Part shown: positions 24,246-29,461 of the stretch, piece after piece | Layout: each line of letters opens with the position of its first letter | Position numbering within the stretch: the stretch's first letter is position 1 | Source: a virus | Length of the DNA: 29,461 nt | IMG/VR virus record: IMGVR_UViG_3300030419_002472 | Coordinates: 1-29,461 of that record | Reading direction: 5' to 3' (one strand) | Translations under genes and position numbers: made by a program | The notes under the pieces: model-generated | The model's database searches: none | What the model saw: the letters and a program-made list of their open reading frames with translations, nothing else | What the model was told of the DNA's origin: nothing

Positions 24246-27170
24246 ATGGCAATCAATAAGAATTTTGTCATAAAAAATGGGGTTCAGGTCGCTACAGATC
24301 TGATCGTTGGTGATTCAGACACCAAGAAAGTAGGTATAGGAACCACGATAGCTGGTTATACCTTACATGTTGGTGCGACAAATGTTGGTGGTAGAGGTGG
24401 TATAGGTGCAACAGATGCGGTTATAACTGGTGTAGGTACTGTAAAAGATTTATTAGTTACTGGATATTCTGGGTTTAGTTCCGATGTAAGTGTCAGTGGA
24501 ATAGTAAGTGCTCAGTCATTCGGTATAGGAACGACAGAAATAATAGATAGAGGAATGCGTTTAAGTGGTATTGCATCACTTGACGCAACAACAACAGCAA
24601 CAATTGAAGAAGCAATCAGGGTAGGCCCTAACAGTTTCAGTGATCTAAAGGTCTCTGGAATTTCTACATTTGTGGGTGTAGCAACATTTGCCACAGGTTT
24701 AGATGTTGTCTCAGGTGTCTCAACCTTCGGTGCACCACTTAGAATTGGTTTTGCTGGAACTACAGACCATGCTGGAGTTGCTTTAGGTGCAACAGTCGGA
24801 TTTGGAACAAGTGCATTCTTCCAAGATGGTGCTGCCATTTATATGGGTGATGATTCTGATCTAAAGATATTCCACGACTCATCGAATAGCTTCATTCAAG
24901 ATTTAGGAACAGGAAATTTATATGTTGATAGTAATAGTCTACAGATAAGAAATGCTACGGGAACTGAAACACAAGCAGTTTTCACAGAGAATGGCTCAGT
25001 AGATTTATATTTTGATAATTCTAAGAAGACAGAGACCACTAGCGGAGGCTTTAAGGTCACTGGTATCACAACTCTTACCAATAGATTACACGTTCAAGCT
25101 GGTGTATCAACATTTGATGCAGACGTAAGATTTGGTATCGGTGCTACTGTAGGATTTGGAACAAGTGCATTCTTTAAAGATGATGCGGCTATATTCTTAG
25201 GTGATGATTCAGATCTTAAAATTCATCATGATGGCTCAAATTCTAGAATTCAAGATGTAGGAACTGGTGATTTAATACTTCAAGGATCTGCTGATATTAA
25301 ATTGCAGAGTGCAAGTGCAGAAAATTATATAGTTGCTAATGATACTGGCTCAGTAGAAATATACTATGATAACTCGAAGAAGCTAGAGTCTACCAGTGGT
25401 GGTTTGAATGTAACAGGTATCACTACATTCTCAGATAGAATTAACGTAGTATCTGGTGTATCAACTTTCCAAGATAATGCTAAACTTACATTCGGTGCTC
25501 AGAGTGATCTAATTGTATATCATAGTGGATCACATAGTTTCATTCAAGATACAACTGGAACTGGTAATTTATACATTGATAGTAATAGTTTACAGATAAG
25601 AAATGCTGCAGGAGATGAGACACAGGCAACATTTGCAGAAAATGGAGCTGTATCTCTTTTCTATGATGACGGAAATGTATTCCAAACAACTCCACAGGGT
25701 ATAAATGTTAGTGGAGTCACAACAAGTAATAGATTAAACATCAGTGGAGTATCTACCTTTACATCTATCGGTAGTAATTTAATCCCTGATACAGACGGAA
25801 GTAGAAATATTGGTGCTGCTGGTAGTGAGTGGCAGGATCTATTCATAGATGGAACTGCTAAAATTGACGCACTAGAGGCAGACACTGCTAAGATTGGAGA
25901 TCTAACAAACAATAGAGTTGTTATTGTTGGAGCCTCTGGAGAGTTAGAAGATGATGGTAACTTCACATTTGATGGATCTACACTTGCGGTCACGGGTGAT
26001 GAAACTGTAAGTGGTAAGATTACAGTTGGATCAGGAGCGAGTATTCATAGTTCCACAGGTAATGCTGCATTTGCTGGCATTGTAACCACAGGTGGTGCTC
26101 TTATTGTTGGTGCTGGTGCAACAATCAGTGGAGATATTTTACCAGACGCTGATGGATCAAGAGATTTAGGTTCATCCACATTAGAGTTTCAAGATCTATT
26201 CATAGATGGAACAGCGAACATTGACACTCTTGCTGCAGATACTGCTGCTATAGCTGATTTAACAGACAATAGAATTGTTATTGCTGGATCTGGTGGAGAA
26301 CTAGAAGATAGTGGTAACTTAACATTTGATGGATCAACATTAGCAGTCACAGGTGATGAAACTGTAAGTGGTAAGATTACAGTCGGATCAGGAGCAAGTA
26401 TTCATAGTTCCACAGGTAATGCTGCATTTGCTGGTGTTGTCACCGCAAATGGTGGGATCAACGTTGGAACTGCCGTAACTATACATCCACATGGTGGAGT
26501 TTCAATTGCTGGTATTGTTACTATCGGATCAGACTTAAATGTTCAAGGTGATATTGTATATGATGAGATCACTGGTAGAAACCTCAACATTACAGGAATC
26601 AGCACACAGGCTGGTCAGGTAAACTTTGGAACATCTGGTGTTGGTGCTACAATCGCAGTAAATGGAAACGCAACCTTTGCAGGTATCGTAACTGCTGCAC
26701 AATTCCAAGGTGGTGGTGTTGGTGTTGGTATTGGATCAACGACTGATAATCCATTCGCTGGTGAAAAAGTTGGATATGGATTTACATTCATCAAATTCGC
26801 TGGGCCAGGAATCACAACAATCTATGCTGATACAAGAGCTGGATACACTGGTTTTGCTACTGTCTTCTTTGAAGGTGGAGGCAGTAGTGTTGGTGCTGCT
26901 GGAACTTGGCAAAATGATCAGGTTGGTATATCAACTGCTAAGTCTGTTGGTGTAAATACGAACACGATCAATGATGCAGATCTACAAGGTCGCCCACACG
27001 TTGGTGCTGCTGGATCATTCCAAGGTCTTTATATTGGTAATGGTATGATTGTAAATGATAACCAATTAAATGGAGATCATTACATTGGAACCGCATTTGG
27101 TGGTATGATGGCAGGCCCCGTTACGATCAACGGAGTGTTGACTGTCGATGGTAGTTATGTGGTGGTATAA
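24246..27170 (+). CDS. Long tail fibre protein with internal repeats
   Basis: The 974-residue protein starts MAINKNFVIKNGVQVATDLIVGD, typical of marine phage fibres. Three repeats of about 100-118 residues follow from about 184, each with GxxSDLKIxHxxSxSxIQD and a STFQ/STFD turn. Two repeats of 119 residues follow from about 514 and 633, with LFIDGTAxIDxLxADTA and GDETVSGKITVGSGASIHSS. The C-terminal part (about 810-974) holds NGNATFAGIVTAAQF and a different end, GYGFTFIKFAGPGITTIYADTRAGY...TINGVLTVDGSYVVV. A trimeric fibre shaft with a distinct tip is the likely form. The start follows a 17-base leader repeat and a late motif. Confidence 0.75.
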   Translation: MAINKNFVIKNGVQVATDLIVGDSDTKKVGIGTTIAGYTLHVGATNVGGRGGIGATDAVITGVGTVKDLLVTGYSGFSSDVSVSGIVSAQSFGIGTTEIIDRGMRLSGIASLDATTTATIEEAIRVGPNSFSDLKVSGISTFVGVATFATGLDVVSGVSTFGAPLRIGFAGTTDHAGVALGATVGFGTSAFFQDGAAIYMGDDSDLKIFHDSSNSFIQDLGTGNLYVDSNSLQIRNATGTETQAVFTENGSVDLYFDNSKKTETTSGGFKVTGITTLTNRLHVQAGVSTFDADVRFGIGATVGFGTSAFFKDDAAIFLGDDSDLKIHHDGSNSRIQDVGTGDLILQGSADIKLQSASAENYIVANDTGSVEIYYDNSKKLESTSGGLNVTGITTFSDRINVVSGVSTFQDNAKLTFGAQSDLIVYHSGSHSFIQDTTGTGNLYIDSNSLQIRNAAGDETQATFAENGAVSLFYDDGNVFQTTPQGINVSGVTTSNRLNISGVSTFTSIGSNLIPDTDGSRNIGAAGSEWQDLFIDGTAKIDALEADTAKIGDLTNNRVVIVGASGELEDDGNFTFDGSTLAVTGDETVSGKITVGSGASIHSSTGNAAFAGIVTTGGALIVGAGATISGDILPDADGSRDLGSSTLEFQDLFIDGTANIDTLAADTAAIADLTDNRIVIAGSGGELEDSGNLTFDGSTLAVTGDETVSGKITVGSGASIHSSTGNAAFAGVVTANGGINVGTAVTIHPHGGVSIAGIVTIGSDLNVQGDIVYDEITGRNLNITGISTQAGQVNFGTSGVGATIAVNGNATFAGIVTAAQFQGGGVGVGIGSTTDNPFAGEKVGYGFTFIKFAGPGITTIYADTRAGYTGFATVFFEGGGSSVGAAGTWQNDQVGISTAKSVGVNTNTINDADLQGRPHVGAAGSFQGLYIGNGMIVNDNQLNGDHYIGTAFGGMMAGPVTINGVLTVDGSYVVV
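24795..25690 (+). repeat. Three tandem coding repeats of about 100-118 codons
   Basis: The SDLKI-type core starts at 24858, 25212 and 25506, spacings of 354 and 294 bases. Copies one and three share SNSLQIRNAxGxETQA; copy two differs there. Confidence 0.8.
25785..26455 (+). repeat. Two tandem coding repeats of 357 bases
   Basis: Copy 1 runs from 25785 and copy 2 from 26142 (offset 357 bases, 119 codons). The stretches 25995-26076 and 26352-26433 differ at only a couple of third-codon positions, much closer than the rest of the repeat. Confidence 0.85.
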
Positions 27171-27174
27171 TGAT

Positions 27175-27182
27175 GATAAATA
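27175..27182 (+). promoter_or_regulatory. Late promoter motif GATAAATA
   Basis: The motif lies 31 bases before ATG 27214, at almost the same distance as the motif before the 24246 fibre gene. Confidence 0.55.
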
Positions 27183-27194
27183 AAAGTATACAAA

Positions 27195-27211
27195 AGGGGG
27201 AGAGTGAACCC
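27195..27211 (+). repeat. Leader repeat copy 2, AGGGGGAGAGTGAACCC
   Basis: It is identical over 17 bases to 24227-24243 and lies two bases before the ATG, as in copy 1. The flanks differ apart from some A-rich matches. Confidence 0.85.
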
Positions 27212-27213
27212 AA

Positions 27214-28989
27214 ATGACAGTAATAAATCCAAATAGCGTTGCTGGTATAAATTCAATCACTGTTGCAAGTGGTAATGCTCTTAGTGTACATAAATCAGAC
27301 GGAACATTAATAAGAACTATCACTGAGAGTTCAGGTATATCTACATTTACCTCAATCTCTGTAGGTAGTGCAACAACAACAAATAACGCAGACAAAAGTA
27401 TTAACATAGGTTTAGGTGCATCAATATATCAACATACCGTTAATTCGTTGTCATTAGGAACTCGTGGTGATGAAAGGTTTCTCATCAACTCAACTGGTAG
27501 AGTAGGTATAAAAAATAATTTATCTAACACTTTTGACAGTAATGCAAATACTTTATGTATAGGTGATGGTGGTGGTGCTGTTGGATTAACATTCTACACT
27601 GCTGCAGCAGCAGATGGATCACACATATCTTTCACAGAATCAACTGGTAGTACATCAGAGGGAATGATATCATATTATCAAGGTAGTTATGGCACTGCTA
27701 ATGATCGTGATGCTATGATATTTAAAACTAATGGAGGTGAAAGACTTCGCATCACATCAGCAGGCTTAGTTGGTATCGGAACTAACACACCAGTAGAGGA
27801 GCTCCATATTACTGCTAGTGGGTATGCAGGGCAAGTTTTTCAATCTGCAAGAACAACATCAACTGATAATATAGGTGGGCCATTATGGCATGATGCTGGT
27901 GGTAATGTTAAAGCAAAAGTTCAATCAACTGTTGCTGGTGATCTTAAATTTACTTCTGGTGGATCTAGTGAGACAGCTCGCATCGATTCAAGTGGCCGAT
28001 TACTTGTAGGTGGCACAGGAAATACCGAATCTGATGTTAGGTTATATCTCCATAATTCATCTGCAGCTGGATCTCAGATACAAATTACTGGTAGTGGATC
28101 AGGAACAGGTAATAGTGATGGATTTAGACTTGGATATAATGGTAGTGGTGCTCAGTTGTGGTTATTTGAGAATGAATATCTAAGATTCGCAACTAACAAT
28201 GAAGAGAGACTTCGCATCGACGCATCAGGTAATATTGGTATTAATAAAACTAGTCCAAATATGGGTAGTCATAGTACTGCATTAACAGTAAGTAATGTGG
28301 ACTCATCAGCAAGGACTGCTATTGAAATAGAAGGTAATACATCTAACTGTCATGCTGCTATAGACTTTAGAAGTAATGGTACTTTAGTTAGTGCTATTAA
28401 TAGTAGAGGTACGGATAGATTACAACTTTGCACAGGATCAAGTGGAAATGTTAAAGCAGAGGTAACTGGAGATAATTTTAAAATAGAAGACGGAGACCTA
28501 GTAATAGGAACTTCTGGTCATGGTATTGACTTCTCTGCAACTAGTGATGGTAGTGGTACAGATTCAAGTGAACTGTTGGCAGACTACGAAGAAGGCACAT
28601 GGACGCCTGCTAACACTGTTGGATTAACTTTAGTTAATAACAATACTGCTTATTATGTAAAGGTAGGAAAATTAGTCACTGTTTGGTTTGATATTTCATT
28701 CAGAGGATATGCTGATAGTGCTCAGTGTAGTCAAATTCAAGGTTTGCCATATGCTGCTTCAAGTTCTAGTGGTTATCATTCACAAAGTTATAATGTTTGG
28801 TATAGCAATACTAATAGTTCTGCAAGAGATTATGATGATGATAATACTTTAATTTACATAAATGGAGGTGATACAACAATCAGAATATGGAGTGTCTCTG
28901 GTGGTCACGTAAGAGTAAGATCTTGGGCAGTTGTGGATAGTAATACTGGTAGAAGATTGAGAGGAACTATGACATATATGAGTGCTTAA
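27214..28989 (+). CDS. Tail fibre protein with ERLRI repeats
   Basis: The 591-residue protein has an N-terminal VINPNSVAGINSITVASGNALSVHKSDG segment. Several modules of the type ERLRITSAGLVGIGTNTP, ARIDSSGRLLVGG and ERLRIDASGNIGINKTSP follow (about 176-350), common in fibre shafts. Near 465 LADYEEGTWTP marks the start of a C-terminal head domain (VGLTLVNNNTAYYVKVGKLVTVWFDISF), known from many fibre tips. A receptor-binding tip is likely. It shares its leader sequence with the preceding fibre gene, which suggests coordinated expression. Confidence 0.75.
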   Translation: MTVINPNSVAGINSITVASGNALSVHKSDGTLIRTITESSGISTFTSISVGSATTTNNADKSINIGLGASIYQHTVNSLSLGTRGDERFLINSTGRVGIKNNLSNTFDSNANTLCIGDGGGAVGLTFYTAAAADGSHISFTESTGSTSEGMISYYQGSYGTANDRDAMIFKTNGGERLRITSAGLVGIGTNTPVEELHITASGYAGQVFQSARTTSTDNIGGPLWHDAGGNVKAKVQSTVAGDLKFTSGGSSETARIDSSGRLLVGGTGNTESDVRLYLHNSSAAGSQIQITGSGSGTGNSDGFRLGYNGSGAQLWLFENEYLRFATNNEERLRIDASGNIGINKTSPNMGSHSTALTVSNVDSSARTAIEIEGNTSNCHAAIDFRSNGTLVSAINSRGTDRLQLCTGSSGNVKAEVTGDNFKIEDGDLVIGTSGHGIDFSATSDGSGTDSSELLADYEEGTWTPANTVGLTLVNNNTAYYVKVGKLVTVWFDISFRGYADSAQCSQIQGLPYAASSSSGYHSQSYNVWYSNTNSSARDYDDDNTLIYINGGDTTIRIWSVSGGHVRVRSWAVVDSNTGRRLRGTMTYMSA

Positions 28990-29061
28990 TATAGATAGAC
29001 CATTCGTTATGTCTATAAACTGATACGCTATAAACCTGTTTTAATCGGAGATTAATCCTAA

Positions 29062-29388
29062 ATGGCCCTTGCTGAAACAATTTTTGTAGATAAATGTGAA
29101 GTAGTTTCTTTTGCTTCCACTTATTGTACTGGTAATGAAAAAGTTATATCAATTCAAGTGAGAAAAGCTGATGTAATAAAAAAAGATGGAGTAGAGATTG
29201 CAAGATCTTTTCATCGTCATACAATCCAGGCTGGCACAGTTGCTGCTGGATCAACTGCTCTTACCCAAACTGATATTTCTGGAGAAGAGCCAATAGTTCA
29301 ATCAATTGCTAATGCAGTATGGACTGCTGATAATAAAGAAGCATATAGAGCGTATTTGGTCGGAATACGCAGTGAAGGATTAAGATAA
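29062..29388 (+). CDS. Small hypothetical protein after the fibre genes
   Basis: The 108-residue protein has GGAG as a ribosome site at about 29047. It shows a β-rich CTGNEKVISIQVRKADVIKKDGVEIARSF stretch and a HRHTIQAG segment, ending in NAVWTADNKEAYRAYL. I do not recognise a family. Its place between fibre genes suggests a virion or assembly role. The 72-base gap in front holds two copies of CTATAAAC but no full late motif. Confidence 0.55.
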   Translation: MALAETIFVDKCEVVSFASTYCTGNEKVISIQVRKADVIKKDGVEIARSFHRHTIQAGTVAAGSTALTQTDISGEEPIVQSIANAVWTADNKEAYRAYLVGIRSEGLR

Positions 29389-29391
29389 ATA
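29384..29391 (+). promoter_or_regulatory. Late promoter motif GATAAATA
   Basis: The motif overlaps the stop codon of the preceding gene and lies 17 bases before ATG 29409. Confidence 0.5.
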
Positions 29392-29408
29392 ACTAGAAAA
29401 GTAATAGC

Positions 29409-29461
29409 ATGCCGATAGGAAGACCGCTAGATTTAACTGCTAATGTTGCCACTAAGAGAAT
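29409..29461 (+). CDS. Start of a virion structural protein (truncated by window end)
   Basis: The 17 codons MPIGRPLDLTANVATKR match the N-terminal look of marine phage virion or fibre proteins. A late-promoter motif precedes it. Nothing further can be said because the sequence ends. Confidence 0.5.
   Translation, partial: MPIGRPLDLTANVATKR

Noticed and set aside
29013-29035. Two CTATAAAC copies as late promoters
   Set aside because: They lack the final TA of the NATAAATA motif. They may be degenerate, but evidence is too thin to list.
1-29461. CRISPR array, tRNA, integrase or photosynthesis genes
   Set aside because: I looked for regularly spaced repeats, cloverleaf ends and recombinase or psb-type motifs and saw none; the repeats found are in fibre coding sequence.

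Overview
The window looks like part of the late structural region of a T4-like marine myovirus, most probably a cyanophage. Four things point there: an A+T-rich sequence; tail and baseplate modules related to T4 gp4, gp26, gp27, gp5 and a gp54/gp19-type tube protein; many NATAAATA late-promoter motifs; and a small protein ending in a CP12-like motif (CP12 is a cyanobacterial Calvin-cycle regulator). No photosynthesis gene, tRNA, integrase or CRISPR array was seen, so the host is inferred, and a pelagiphage relative cannot be excluded.

Layout. Bases 1-435 (minus strand) carry a gp4-like head-completion protein that runs off the left edge; all other genes are on the plus strand. Bases 477-7032 are a tail/baseplate-hub module: a tail-tube-fold protein, a gp26-like tail assembly chaperone followed by a short -1 frame extension (U UUU UUC slippery site plus hairpin), two tandem tape-measure-like proteins, and a gp27-like hub protein. 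The CP12-like gene (7036-7263) follows. Bases 7267-12176 encode a gp5-like central spike with no visible lysozyme domain and three further virion proteins. A one-gene unit (12210-12407) then has its own consensus sigma70 promoter and intrinsic terminator.

Bases 12491-18715 mix tail-fibre or adhesin genes (including a glycine-rich adhesin) with six different members of the 2OG-Fe(II) oxygenase superfamily, five of them back to back. Bases 18815-29461 are a fibre module: a 1794-residue structural protein, a repeat-rich 974-residue fibre, a 591-residue fibre, a small protein and the first 17 codons of another virion gene. Late-promoter motifs of the T4 type precede most of the fibre transcription units.

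Working picture. The left half builds the tail tube, sets its length and makes the hub and spike; the right half makes host-recognition fibres. The oxygenases sit among the fibre genes, which raises the unproven idea that they hydroxylate virion or host-surface molecules. There is no gene-free stretch longer than 300 bases. The longest gaps are about 100 bp (18716-18814) and about 80 bp (12408-12490 and 28990-29061).
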